Positions 1 through 6,459 of a stretch of 6,459 nt of DNA are shown one piece after another (within the stretch, counting starts at the first letter, position 1; each line of letters opens with the position of its first letter). The position numbers and the translations under genes are program-made. The stretch comes from Lysobacterales bacterium (lineage in GTDB: Bacteria; Pseudomonadota; Gammaproteobacteria; Xanthomonadales; SZUA-36), in assembly GCA_030637665.1 (NCBI GenBank), contig DAOWGA010000101.1:1-6459 (forward strand), given 5' to 3'. The notes under the pieces are model-generated. The model searched no databases. It saw only the letters and a program-made list of their open reading frames with translations, and was not told the DNA's origin.

Positions 1-941
1 TTCTCGCCGAGGAACTGGATAAACAGCTGGCTCAATTTCACGGAGCGCAGGCGGGGCTGCTTTTCTGCAGTGGCTATGCCGCGAATTCAGGCCTTTTTGC
101 TTCGGTGGCTGGCCTCGGTGACACCCTGGTGATGGACGAATTGGTGCATGCGTCCAGTGTAGACGGCGCACGCCTCAGCAAGGCTGACAGATTGCTTTTC
201 CGTCACAACGATCTCGATGACCTGGCTGCAAAGCTGAAGCAGGCCAAGGTATCGGCACCGGGCGGTTCTGTCTTTGTCGGGATCGAATCTATCTATTCAA
301 TGGACGGAGATGCCGCACCCATTGCGGAAATCGTCAAGCTGACGGAAGAACACGGCGCCAGCCTGATCATCGACGAGGCCCACAGCAACGGTATCACCGG
401 GCCACATGGAGCCGGTTCCGTGTGCAGCCGGCAACTCGAAGAACGGGTCTTCGCACGGGTTCACACATTCGGCAAGGGCTTGGGGCTTCATGGCGCTGTC
501 GTTCTTGGCTCAGAAACATTACGGGACTATCTGGTCAATTTCTGCCGCCCATTCATATTTTCCACCGCGCTGCCGGAAGACAGCCTGTTAAAAATCCGGG
601 CAGCTTACCGATTGCTGCCGGAACTGGATGATACCCGACGGCACTTGTTCGACCTGGTGGGCCATTTCCGCAGCTTGAGCAGAACCTCTGTGCATCAATG
701 GCTCGACAGCGAGTCCTGGATCCAGTCGCTGCTCGTTCCCGGCAGTGGAAACGCAGTCACCCTGGCCGGGCAATTGCAGGAACTCGGATACCAGGTCAAG
801 GGCATCAGAGCCCCCAGCGTGCCTGCCGGGAAGGAACGCATCCGCATTTGCCTGCACGCCTTCAACAGCAAGCAGGAAATCAACGGCCTTTTTGAAGCAC
901 TGGAGGAGTTGGCATGCACGGCTGCGTCGTTGCAGGCATAG
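1..941 (+). CDS. bioF: 8-amino-7-oxononanoate synthase (KAPA synthase), 5'-truncated by the window edge
   Basis: A PLP-dependent alpha-oxoamine synthase that condenses pimeloyl-ACP/CoA with L-alanine to give 8-amino-7-oxononanoate in the cytoplasm. The frame is open from the window edge (first whole codon at base 3), giving 312 residues; by comparison with E. coli BioF (about 384 aa) roughly 70-85 N-terminal residues are missing. In window numbering one sees SGYAAN (23-28), the cofactor-stacking His in DELVHAS (H49), ESIYSMDGD (95-103), IIDEAH with the pyridine-binding Asp (D124) and H127, and the Schiff-base Lys in TFGKGLG (K158, codon 474-476). The C-terminal APSVPAGKERIRI matches the E. 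coli PPTVPAGTARLRL region. Segments such as VFARVHTFGKGLGLHGAVVL and YLVNFCRPFIFSTALP resemble Bacteroidetes BioF more than E. coli BioF. Relatives Kbl, HemA and serine palmitoyltransferase share the fold, but the bioD and bioA neighbours decide for BioF. The GTG at 105 is internal, not a start. Confidence 0.93.
   Translation, partial: LAEELDKQLAQFHGAQAGLLFCSGYAANSGLFASVAGLGDTLVMDELVHASSVDGARLSKADRLLFRHNDLDDLAAKLKQAKVSAPGGSVFVGIESIYSMDGDAAPIAEIVKLTEEHGASLIIDEAHSNGITGPHGAGSVCSRQLEERVFARVHTFGKGLGLHGAVVLGSETLRDYLVNFCRPFIFSTALPEDSLLKIRAAYRLLPELDDTRRHLFDLVGHFRSLSRTSVHQWLDSESWIQSLLVPGSGNAVTLAGQLQELGYQVKGIRAPSVPAGKERIRICLHAFNSKQEINGLFEALEELACTAASLQA
902..908 (+). promoter_or_regulatory. Ribosome binding site of bioD, inside the bioF coding region
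   Basis: GGAGGAG is a strong Shine-Dalgarno sequence lying 5 nt before the ATG at 914. It sits within the last codons of bioF and fixes the bioD start, confirming that the 28-nt gene overlap is real rather than a start miscall. Confidence 0.75.
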
Positions 942-1519
942 GCACCGGAGTCGGCAAAACGGTGGTCGCCGCCATCGTGGCGGAAAAATGGCGGGCTGAT
1001 TACTGGAAGCCGGTCCAGGCCGGGGAACTTCATGCCAGCGATACCATGAAAGCCCGCCAACTGGCGCCTGAAGCTGTCCAGTTCCACGCGGAAGCCTACC
1101 GCCTGAACTCTGCCATCTCACCTCACGCTGCTGCTGAGTTGGACGGTGTGCAAATTGAGCGCACAAAGCTGGCGTTGCCGGTAACGGAAAACCGTCTCGT
1201 GGTCGAACTTGCCGGTGGCTTGTTTGTTCCGCTGGCGCCCGGTCTTCGCAATATTGACCTGTTGTCTGAGTGGAAGCTGCCGGTGCTGCTGGTGGCAAAC
1301 TACTACCTGGGAAGCATCAATCACACCCTGCTATCCATTGAAGCCCTGCAAACGCGGGATATCCCGCTACTGGGCCTGGTGTTTAACGGTAACCCGCTTA
1401 AAAGCTCCCGCCAGGCCATTCTCGAAGAAAGCGGACTGCCCTGTTTACTCGATATGGCCCGGGCAGACCGGATCGATGCGTCGTGGGTGGCCAAACAAGC
1501 GGAGTCGCTGCAGCTTTGA
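914..1519 (+). CDS. bioD: ATP-dependent dethiobiotin synthetase, short Bacteroidetes-like form
   Basis: Closes the ureido ring of 7,8-diaminononanoate with CO2 and ATP to form dethiobiotin, the penultimate step of biotin synthesis, in the cytoplasm. The 201-residue product starts with a P-loop, GIGTGVGKT (8-16, with K15), followed by the conserved Lys motif DYWKPVQAG (K32), SPHAAAE (69-75), VVELAGG (96-102), the LGSINHTLL segment (132-140) and the base-contacting Asn region VFNGNP (156-161). It is shorter than E. coli BioD (about 225 aa). The compact N-terminus, [21 protein letters not shown] and [11 protein letters not shown] are all typical of flavobacterial BioD. One oddity is that the usual EGAGG motif reads ELAGG (L99 for Gly). 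The start overlaps the end of bioF by 28 nt and has a strong ribosome binding site, so translation is probably coupled to bioF. Function is well supported by motifs and context; activity with the L99 change is not proven. Confidence 0.94.
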   Translation: MHGCVVAGIGTGVGKTVVAAIVAEKWRADYWKPVQAGELHASDTMKARQLAPEAVQFHAEAYRLNSAISPHAAAELDGVQIERTKLALPVTENRLVVELAGGLFVPLAPGLRNIDLLSEWKLPVLLVANYYLGSINHTLLSIEALQTRDIPLLGLVFNGNPLKSSRQAILEESGLPCLLDMARADRIDASWVAKQAESLQL

Positions 1520-1541
1520 ATGCTTCAGGCGCAAACAGCCG

Positions 1542-2828
1542 ATGAACGAACAGGACCTCAGCTTCGACCGAAAGCACCTGTGGCACCCCTATACTTCGAT
1601 GGCCGCTCCGATTCCGGCCTGGCCGGTTGCCAGGGCGGACGGCGTACGAATCCAGCTGGCAGACGGGCGCTGGCTGATCGATGGCATGTCTTCCTGGTGG
1701 ACCGCCATCCATGGCTATAACCACCCGGTTCTCAACCAGGCAGCCACTGACCAGATCAAAAAAATGTCCCACGTGATGTTCGGCGGCATCACCCATGAAC
1801 CAGCGATCGAACTCGGCCGGCGCCTGGTTGATCTCACTCCGCCCGGGCTGGACAGGGTATTCTTTTGCGACTCGGGTTCGGTATCCGTTGAAGTTGCCAT
1901 CAAGATGGCTGTCCAGTATTGGTACGCTCGCGGCTTGAAACGAAAGCACCGGTTACTGACGGTGCGATCCGGTTATCACGGTGATACATTCAACGCCATG
2001 TCTGTTTGTGATCCGGTCACCGGGATGCACGAAATCTTCAGCGAAATTCTGCCGGAACAGCTATTCGCTCCGGCCCCGGAAATTGCTTTTCACGCGCACT
2101 GGGATGGCGCCGGCATAGCGCCAATGGAAGCGCTGGCGAAGCAGCACAAAGATGAAATTGCGGCCATCATCCTGGAACCCATCGTGCAGGGCGCCGGCGG
2201 CATGCGTTTTTATCATCCGCAATACTTGCGTGAAATACGGCAAATTTGTGACCGCTACGACATTCTGCTAATCCACGACGAAATCGCCACGGGTTTCGGC
2301 CGTAGCGGGAAAATGTTTGCATGCGAGCATGCTGAAATTTCGCCGGACATCATGTGTGTCGGCAAAGCACTGACCGGGGGCTTTATGAGCCTGGCCGCCA
2401 CGATTGCCAGTACCTATGTCGCAGAAGTGATTTCATCAGCCCGGGACACGGGCGGTATTTTCATGCACGGTCCAACTTTCATGGCCAACCCCCTGGCCTG
2501 TGCGGTTGCCGTTGCCAGTATTGACCTGTTAACCAATTCACCCTGGCAGCAGCGCGTTGATGACATGGAGTCCGGCTTGAAACAGGGACTGGAACCATGC
2601 CGCGAACTGAATACGGTCAAAGATGTCCGTGTCCTGGGTGCAATCGGGGTGGTGGAAATGAAAGAGCCCGTAGACGTTGCCGGCCTGCAAAAGGCTTTCG
2701 TTGAACAGGGAGTCTGGATCCGCCCATTCGGCAAACTGATTTACCTAATGCCGCCATATATCACGAGCAAAGCCGACCTGGCCCACCTCACTGATGCCAT
2801 GGTCAGCATCGTAAGGCGACAGCAGTGA
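1542..2828 (+). CDS. bioA: Adenosylmethionine--8-amino-7-oxononanoate aminotransferase (DAPA synthase)
   Basis: A class III PLP-dependent aminotransferase that transfers the amino group of S-adenosylmethionine to 8-amino-7-oxononanoate, giving 7,8-diaminononanoate. The product is 428 aa, against 429 in E. coli, and is near-collinear with it. Visible landmarks are HLWHPYTSM (Y17), MSSWW (W52, W53), [16 protein letters not shown] (108-119), SGYHGDT (Y145), [10 protein letters not shown] (212-221), the cofactor Asp in [10 protein letters not shown] (D246, R254), the Schiff-base Lys in VGKALTGG (K275), [12 protein letters not shown] (308-319) and [15 protein letters not shown] with the substrate-binding Arg (R394). 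Retention of Tyr17 and R254 supports the SAM-using rather than the lysine-using type. The ATG at 1542 was chosen because it gives the family N-terminus; the same frame is open upstream to 1209 but that stretch overlaps bioD. It lies 22 nt after bioD with only a weak Shine-Dalgarno (CAGGCG, 1525-1530), so it probably depends on translation of bioD. Confidence 0.97.
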   Translation: MNEQDLSFDRKHLWHPYTSMAAPIPAWPVARADGVRIQLADGRWLIDGMSSWWTAIHGYNHPVLNQAATDQIKKMSHVMFGGITHEPAIELGRRLVDLTPPGLDRVFFCDSGSVSVEVAIKMAVQYWYARGLKRKHRLLTVRSGYHGDTFNAMSVCDPVTGMHEIFSEILPEQLFAPAPEIAFHAHWDGAGIAPMEALAKQHKDEIAAIILEPIVQGAGGMRFYHPQYLREIRQICDRYDILLIHDEIATGFGRSGKMFACEHAEISPDIMCVGKALTGGFMSLAATIASTYVAEVISSARDTGGIFMHGPTFMANPLACAVAVASIDLLTNSPWQQRVDDMESGLKQGLEPCRELNTVKDVRVLGAIGVVEMKEPVDVAGLQKAFVEQGVWIRPFGKLIYLMPPYITSKADLAHLTDAMVSIVRRQQ

Positions 2829-2870
2829 CCGAATCACCGTGAAGCGGGGTGATAGCCTGGTGCTGGCCAA
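2829..2870. other. Short tail-to-tail intergenic gap between the biotin and TRAP operons
   Basis: The two operons converge with only 42 nt between stop codons. The sole structure seen is a 6-bp inverted repeat, ATCACC (2833-2838) and GGTGAT (2848-2853), around a 9-nt loop. No T-tract follows it on either strand, so it is not a convincing intrinsic terminator. Transcripts from one or both sides may read into the opposite gene or end through Rho. Confidence 0.6.
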
Positions 2871-4700
2871 TCAAAAGCCAAGCCAATGAACCATACCAAC
2901 GGATATGGCCGGTACAAAAGTAATCACCAGTACCGCGATCAGATTGATCAGGAAAAACGGCAATGAAGCCCGGAAAACACTCATCAGGGGCTTTTCAAAC
3001 CGAAAAGAGGCCAGGTACAGATTCATGCCTACCGGCGGGGTCAGGTAACCCAGTTCCATATTGGCCAGAAAAATAATGCCCAGGTGAAGCGGGTCAATTC
3101 CAAATACAGCGGCAACGGGCAACATCAGCGGAACAATGACCACGATGGCGGAAATAATGTCCAGCAAGCAGCCGGCCAGTAATAAAGCAACATTCAAGGC
3201 AAGCAGAAATACCCAGGGCGAGCTGGTAACAGACTGAATATAATCCGCGGCCATTGATGGCACATCTGCAAAAATAAGGTAGGAGGTCAGGCCCATGGCG
3301 GAGGCAAGAATGATCTTGATGCCGCCCACCATGATGGCGCATTCCTTGAGAATGTCCCCAAGATCCGCGCCGAACTTAATATCACGATGAACGAATAACT
3401 CTATCACCAGGGTGTATGCGGCCGCAGCGGCAGCAACTTCGACCAGCGTCGCTATGCCGGAAAAAATCCCATACAGTACGCCTGCCGGGAGCATCACTTC
3501 CCATTTTGATTCGGACAAGGTTCGCAGCGCCGTGGAAATATCAAATTTTCGGCGTTTGAGCTGCACCGACCGGGCCTTATAAATGGCATACCCGCAAATC
3601 ATGGTGACCAGCAACAAGCCCGGTACCAGGCCGGCAATGAACAATTGATTTATCGGTGTGTGGGATGCCACTCCGTAAAGAATGATTAACAGGCTGGGTG
3701 GCAGCAATATACCCAGGCTTCCGGATGCGGTGAGCACTCCCAAGGAAAATTTCTCCTTGTATCCCTGCTTTATCAATACCGGCAGCATGAGTCCGCCCAG
3801 GGCGAGGATCGTGACCCCCGACCCACCGGTGAACGTCGTGAAAAAGGCGCAAACGCAAATGGCCGCAACGGCAGTACCACCCGGCATCCAGCCAAACCAG
3901 GCCTCGAACAAGCGCACCAGGCGTGAGGATGATTTACCGGCTGCCAGCACGGTTCCGGCCAGGGTAAACAGGGGGATGGTCGGCAAAATGGGGTTGGATG
4001 CAATCCGGTATGCCTCAACCGAGATGGATGCCAGCGGAACATCATCGACAGCAAATAACAAAGCCGCCAGGCTACCGAGCACAATGTAGATAGGTGCCCC
4101 GGCAAGGGTTGCAGCAAGAATCACGATCAGCCCAAGGGGCAGGACATAGCTGCTTCCAATATCGATGAAAGTCGCCATGCCCAGCAATACAAGCGCCAGT
4201 GCAATCAGCTTTATTCCCCTGATCAATTGCATCAACTGCCGGGAATAACGATAAGCAAGCAGAATAAAACTGAAAGGCATAACCGTCTGTGCCAGCCACA
4301 GTGGAATGACTCCGCCCAGAAGGACTTCTGAGCTGCTTTCGGCGATTGCCATGTCGAGCGCCGCTTTTGCCAGTACCAGGCAAGTGATCAAGGCCAGAGT
4401 ATTGGCAATGATACCGGCCAGTGTCTTGCCACGGCCGCTCAGGAGGGATGAAATCCCCAGGGATATATGCCGGCTCTTTTTTGCTGCGACTACTGCGCCA
4501 AGGTAGCCGAACCAGAGGGTGGCGTGCCTGACATAGTTGATTGATCCGGGAATGCCCTGACCGAAAATCGGACGGCCCAACATTTCCAGCAAGGGAAACA
4601 ACACGATGACCAGGAGCATTGTTGCGGCTGCAATAACGATAAAACCGTATTTGTGCTGCCGGTAAAGATGCAGGGAAGAATCAATCACTGAAGTGTTCAT
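2871..4700 (-). CDS. TRAP transporter fused permease (DctQ-DctM fusion), TPAT type
   Basis: Inner-membrane permease of a tripartite ATP-independent periplasmic (TRAP) transporter, expected to import the ligand delivered by the binding protein using an ion gradient. The 609-aa product joins a small DctQ-like domain (about 15-160; RHATLWFGYLGAVVAAKKSRHIS at 58-80 is DctQ-like) to a DctM-like domain (about 185-609) through an extra hydrophobic helix (about 163-180). DctM landmarks are FTGGSGVTILALGG (290-303), SLGILLPPSLLIILYG (328-343), the VEVAAAAAAYTL helix (420-431), a DPLHLGIIFLANMELGYL stretch (536-553) and TPPVGMNLYL (554-563). Most of the rest is hydrophobic, consistent with about 16 or more membrane segments. 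The usual TPTEAA signature reads ATLVEVAAA. The start at 4700 lies 1 nt after the binding-protein stop (TAG-C-ATG); the frame is open 63 nt further but that overlaps the upstream gene. No clear ribosome binding site is visible, which suggests translational coupling. Confidence 0.93.
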   Translation of the reverse strand: MNTSVIDSSLHLYRQHKYGFIVIAAATMLLVIVLFPLLEMLGRPIFGQGIPGSINYVRHATLWFGYLGAVVAAKKSRHISLGISSLLSGRGKTLAGIIANTLALITCLVLAKAALDMAIAESSSEVLLGGVIPLWLAQTVMPFSFILLAYRYSRQLMQLIRGIKLIALALVLLGMATFIDIGSSYVLPLGLIVILAATLAGAPIYIVLGSLAALLFAVDDVPLASISVEAYRIASNPILPTIPLFTLAGTVLAAGKSSSRLVRLFEAWFGWMPGGTAVAAICVCAFFTTFTGGSGVTILALGGLMLPVLIKQGYKEKFSLGVLTASGSLGILLPPSLLIILYGVASHTPINQLFIAGLVPGLLLVTMICGYAIYKARSVQLKRRKFDISTALRTLSESKWEVMLPAGVLYGIFSGIATLVEVAAAAAAYTLVIELFVHRDIKFGADLGDILKECAIMVGGIKIILASAMGLTSYLIFADVPSMAADYIQSVTSSPWVFLLALNVALLLAGCLLDIISAIVVIVPLMLPVAAVFGIDPLHLGIIFLANMELGYLTPPVGMNLYLASFRFEKPLMSVFRASLPFFLINLIAVLVITFVPAISVGMVHWLGF

Positions 4701-4701
4701 G

Positions 4702-5721
4702 CTATTTGGATGCCTGGATTTGGAGGGCGCGAAATTCATTGCGTAATCTGATGGTTTCGTCAAAGTACTTTGCGGGAATTACCGTGCCGCGAATCTGTGG
4801 ATAGCCTGTTTTAACTGCCTCCAGCCAAAGGTCCATTGCAACGCGGTCTACGGGCACAATTTTGAGGCCTCTCTTGACCATTGCGTCCTTGGCTTGCTGC
4901 TCCAGATCCCGCACGTCCCGCTGAAGGTTCACAGCCTCCTCATCCATGATTTGAAGCATTTCCTGCCTGAACCGGGTGGGGATTTTGTGCCACGCTTTTT
5001 CCGTGATGATGGTCGCACCGGTTAACGGGGCCCACTTCAGATCCGTCATATAAGGTGTAAAAGGAAACCACTGATTGGCCAGGGCCATGAGCGGCGGCGC
5101 CTGATAGGCAGTGATCATGCCGGTTTGCAGCGCCGGTAAGATGTCAATGGAAGACAGTGAAACGGTATTGAACCCCAGGTCCTGCCATAGCTTTTCACTT
5201 CTGGCAGAGTCGCCATTTGACCAGACAAAAAGCTTCTGCTTCCTCAGGTCATCCGGAGTAACAACCGGTTCCTTGGTAAAAAAGTGAACCCAGCCCACTT
5301 CGGCCCAGGTCAGCACCTTGAAATGCTTGGCGGACAGAAGTAACTCCAGCTGTTTTGCGACCCCGTTTCTGACGTATTCCATTTCCTCGTTTGAAATAAA
5401 TGCAAGGGGAATGTGCATGGCCTGGGTTGCCCTGTCTATGGAACTCAGGCCTGCGGTTGAAATAGCCGCTGCGTCCAGTTGACCCACTCGCACGCGGCGC
5501 AGAATGTCATCTTCATCACCCAGTGTGCCGGCATAAATTCTTAACTTGACCTGGCCGTCTGTGGCGTACTGCCAGCGTTGGTCAATCTTCTTCAGATGCG
5601 TATGCCAGATTGAGTCCTTGGGCGCGACAGTAGCCAGCTTGATGACCACGTCGGCATTCGAAACCGTTGAAACCAGTGCAATAAGGGAGATGATTACAAT
5701 TTTTATGACATGATTTAACAT
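4702..5721 (-). CDS. dctP: TRAP transporter periplasmic substrate-binding protein, DctP family (TatP-like)
   Basis: Periplasmic solute-binding protein that captures the ligand and presents it to the downstream fused permease. The product is 339 aa, normal for the family. It begins with a Sec signal peptide (hydrophobic core about 7-20, probable cleavage after S-N-A at 21-23), then the DctP fold: IKLATVAPKDSIWHTHLKKI (27-46), YAGTLGDEDDILRRVRVGQL (63-82), EPVVTPDDLRKQKLFVW (151-167), ALQTGMITAYQAPP (197-210) and IITEKAWHKIP (238-248). At the position where classical TRAP binding proteins carry the carboxylate-binding Arg (in GxKIRV), this protein has Phe165 (QKLFVW), which points to a ligand that is not a simple carboxylate. 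No lipobox Cys is seen, unlike the lipoprotein TatP of Treponema pallidum. The ATG at 5721 is fixed by a good ribosome binding site and the signal peptide; the frame is open further upstream but that overlaps the TatT gene, which ends 4 nt before. The ligand cannot be named from sequence. Confidence 0.92.
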   Translation of the reverse strand: MLNHVIKIVIISLIALVSTVSNADVVIKLATVAPKDSIWHTHLKKIDQRWQYATDGQVKLRIYAGTLGDEDDILRRVRVGQLDAAAISTAGLSSIDRATQAMHIPLAFISNEEMEYVRNGVAKQLELLLSAKHFKVLTWAEVGWVHFFTKEPVVTPDDLRKQKLFVWSNGDSARSEKLWQDLGFNTVSLSSIDILPALQTGMITAYQAPPLMALANQWFPFTPYMTDLKWAPLTGATIITEKAWHKIPTRFRQEMLQIMDEEAVNLQRDVRDLEQQAKDAMVKRGLKIVPVDRVAMDLWLEAVKTGYPQIRGTVIPAKYFDETIRLRNEFRALQIQASK

Positions 5722-5725
5722 GGGA

Positions 5726-6459
5726 TTAGTCCTCCAGAAAAAGACTATCGCTGCGGGCCAGCAGCAGGCGCGCGCGTTTTTGCGCGACGAGGTTGGCAAG
5801 GCGGGTTTGCCGATGGGTATCCACGTTGAATTCCAGGGCCTGTTCCAACAGCCGCTCAAATTCAATCCGGTTCTGCTCGCCGACCGAAACCGATTCTGCA
5901 AGTGATACCAGAGAGCCGACCCTGATAGTTCCGGACAACTCAACTGCCCTTGCGAAATGTTCACGGGCCAGCGAAGCACCTCCGCCCTGGAGTTGCGAAC
6001 GCCCGCCCTGGTAGGAAATCATGAATTCGTGCAGTGCGCCGTGGTCGTAACTTTCATCCAACTCAAGACACCTGCGCATAATGGGATCGATGAGATTAAG
6101 ATCAGCGAGCAAATCCATATCGGACTTGTCGGATGCGATTGCTGCTGCCCAGGACAGGGAAAACCAGTAAAGCTCAGGAATGTTCTTTTCGGAGAATGCC
6201 GAGAGAGTTGTCTCGGGATCTTGCCGCAGTCCGACTATGAAGTTCTTGCGTGTCTGTTCCACCGCTCGCAGAGCATAATTCCGGCCACGCAAATAAAGTT
6301 TTTTTGCCCGCTGTTTCAGTTCGGCGGCGCGCTCGGAATTCGAAGGCTCAAGTTCAAGAGCTTCAAGATCGACATAGACATAACTGTATTGGGTGAATCC
6401 GCTTGCTGCCGTCAGCAGCAATCCCTTGTGCTCCGGCACTTCGGCCAACAGACCCTCAA
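5726..6459 (-). CDS. TRAP transporter TatT-component family protein, 5'-truncated by the window edge
   Basis: An all-helical accessory protein of TPR-protein-associated TRAP transporters. In Treponema pallidum, TatT is a trimeric, cryptic TPR lipoprotein that docks the TatP binding protein in the periplasm and may pass hydrophobic ligand to it. Here 243 C-terminal residues are visible; the frame stays open to the window edge, so the true start and any signal peptide or lipobox lie beyond it (the TTG at 6448 is not a start). Family landmarks in window numbering are EGLLAEVPEHKGLLLTAA (1-18), the LYLRGRNYALRAVE helix (54-67), LYWFSLSWAAAIA (96-108), YDHGALHEF (137-145), the YQGGRSQLQGGG turn (149-160), AREHFARAVELS (164-175), TRLANLVAQKRARLLL (218-233) and the C-terminal SDSLFLED (236-243). 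It is the first of three co-oriented genes and ends 4 nt before the binding-protein start, matching the T. pallidum gene order. Family assignment is by recalled motif pattern and context. Confidence 0.85.
   Translation of the reverse strand, partial: EGLLAEVPEHKGLLLTAASGFTQYSYVYVDLEALELEPSNSERAAELKQRAKKLYLRGRNYALRAVEQTRKNFIVGLRQDPETTLSAFSEKNIPELYWFSLSWAAAIASDKSDMDLLADLNLIDPIMRRCLELDESYDHGALHEFMISYQGGRSQLQGGGASLAREHFARAVELSGTIRVGSLVSLAESVSVGEQNRIEFERLLEQALEFNVDTHRQTRLANLVAQKRARLLLARSDSLFLED
5731..5735 (-). promoter_or_regulatory. Ribosome binding site of the TRAP binding-protein gene
   Basis: GGAGG on the minus strand (CCTCC on the plus strand) lies 9 nt before the ATG at 5721 and inside the last codons of the upstream TatT gene. 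It decides the start at 5721 over upstream in-frame options. Confidence 0.7.

Noticed and set aside
588..1298. 236-codon open frame on the minus strand across the end of bioF and start of bioD
   Set aside because: It lies opposite two genes with clear catalytic motifs, its translation is low in complexity with many Pro, Gln, Arg and Ala, and it matches no family I recognise. It is a shadow frame.
1209..1541. In-frame N-terminal extension of bioA upstream of 1542
   Set aside because: It overlaps bioD in another frame, and its translation is unlike any aminotransferase. The family N-terminus starts at the ATG at 1542.
1520..1720. 66-codon plus-strand frame whose ATG directly follows the bioD stop
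   Set aside because: It is out of frame with bioA and runs inside its conserved N-terminal coding region. No ribosome binding site or recognisable product is seen.
2833..2853. Hairpin ATCACC/GGTGAT as an intrinsic terminator
   Set aside because: The stem is only 6 bp with a 9-nt loop and has no following T-tract on either strand.
3682..4089. 135-codon plus-strand frame opposite the permease gene
   Set aside because: It lies opposite highly conserved DctM coding sequence and has no recognisable domain, so it is a shadow frame.
4701..4763. 21-codon N-terminal extension of the fused permease upstream of 4700
   Set aside because: It overlaps the end of the binding-protein gene, and the extra residues are polar and not family-like. 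The ATG at 4700, 1 nt after the stop, fits a coupled operon.
5722..5979. N-terminal extension of the TRAP binding protein upstream of 5721
   Set aside because: It would overlap the TatT gene and would bury the clear Sec signal peptide that starts at 5721. A good ribosome binding site precedes 5721.
2871..6459. Idea that the TRAP transporter imports biotin or a biotin precursor because it sits next to bio genes
   Set aside because: The operons are convergent and separately transcribed, and nothing in the binding protein points to biotin. Adjacency alone is not enough.

Overview
This window reads as ordinary chromosomal DNA from a Gram-negative bacterium with a moderately GC-rich genome, most likely a gammaproteobacterium and possibly a marine or environmental one. 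The lineage is inferred from an Escherichia coli-like BioA, a periplasmic TRAP transporter and tightly packed operons; no rRNA or other taxonomic marker is present. Five protein genes fill almost all of the sequence, in two convergent blocks. The genes at both ends of the window are cut off.

Left block, plus strand (1-2828): three biotin-biosynthesis genes in the order bioF-bioD-bioA. BioF (start lost) makes 8-amino-7-oxononanoate (KAPA), BioA converts it to 7,8-diaminononanoate (DAPA), and BioD closes the ureido ring to give dethiobiotin. bioF and bioD overlap by 28 nt, and bioA follows bioD after 22 nt, so they are almost certainly co-transcribed. BioF and BioD look like the Bacteroidetes forms of these enzymes, while BioA is very close to the E. 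coli form, so the operon may be mosaic. bioB, bioC and any pimeloyl-ACP esterase are not in the window.

A gap of only 42 nt (2829-2870) separates the two blocks, which run tail to tail. It has no convincing intrinsic terminator.

Right block, minus strand (6459 down to 2871): a TRAP transporter operon in the transcribed order TatT-like helical accessory protein (start lost), DctP-type periplasmic binding protein, fused DctQ-DctM permease. The genes are 4 nt and 1 nt apart. This gene set and order match the TPR-protein-associated TRAP transporters (TPATs) first described in Treponema pallidum (TatT/TatP/TatQM), whose natural ligand is uncertain and thought to be hydrophobic. In keeping with that, the binding protein has Phe where classical TRAP binding proteins have the carboxylate-binding Arg. 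This transporter is the least understood and most interesting system in the window.

No tRNA, rRNA, CRISPR array, insertion sequence or long repeat was seen. The promoters of both operons lie outside the window.
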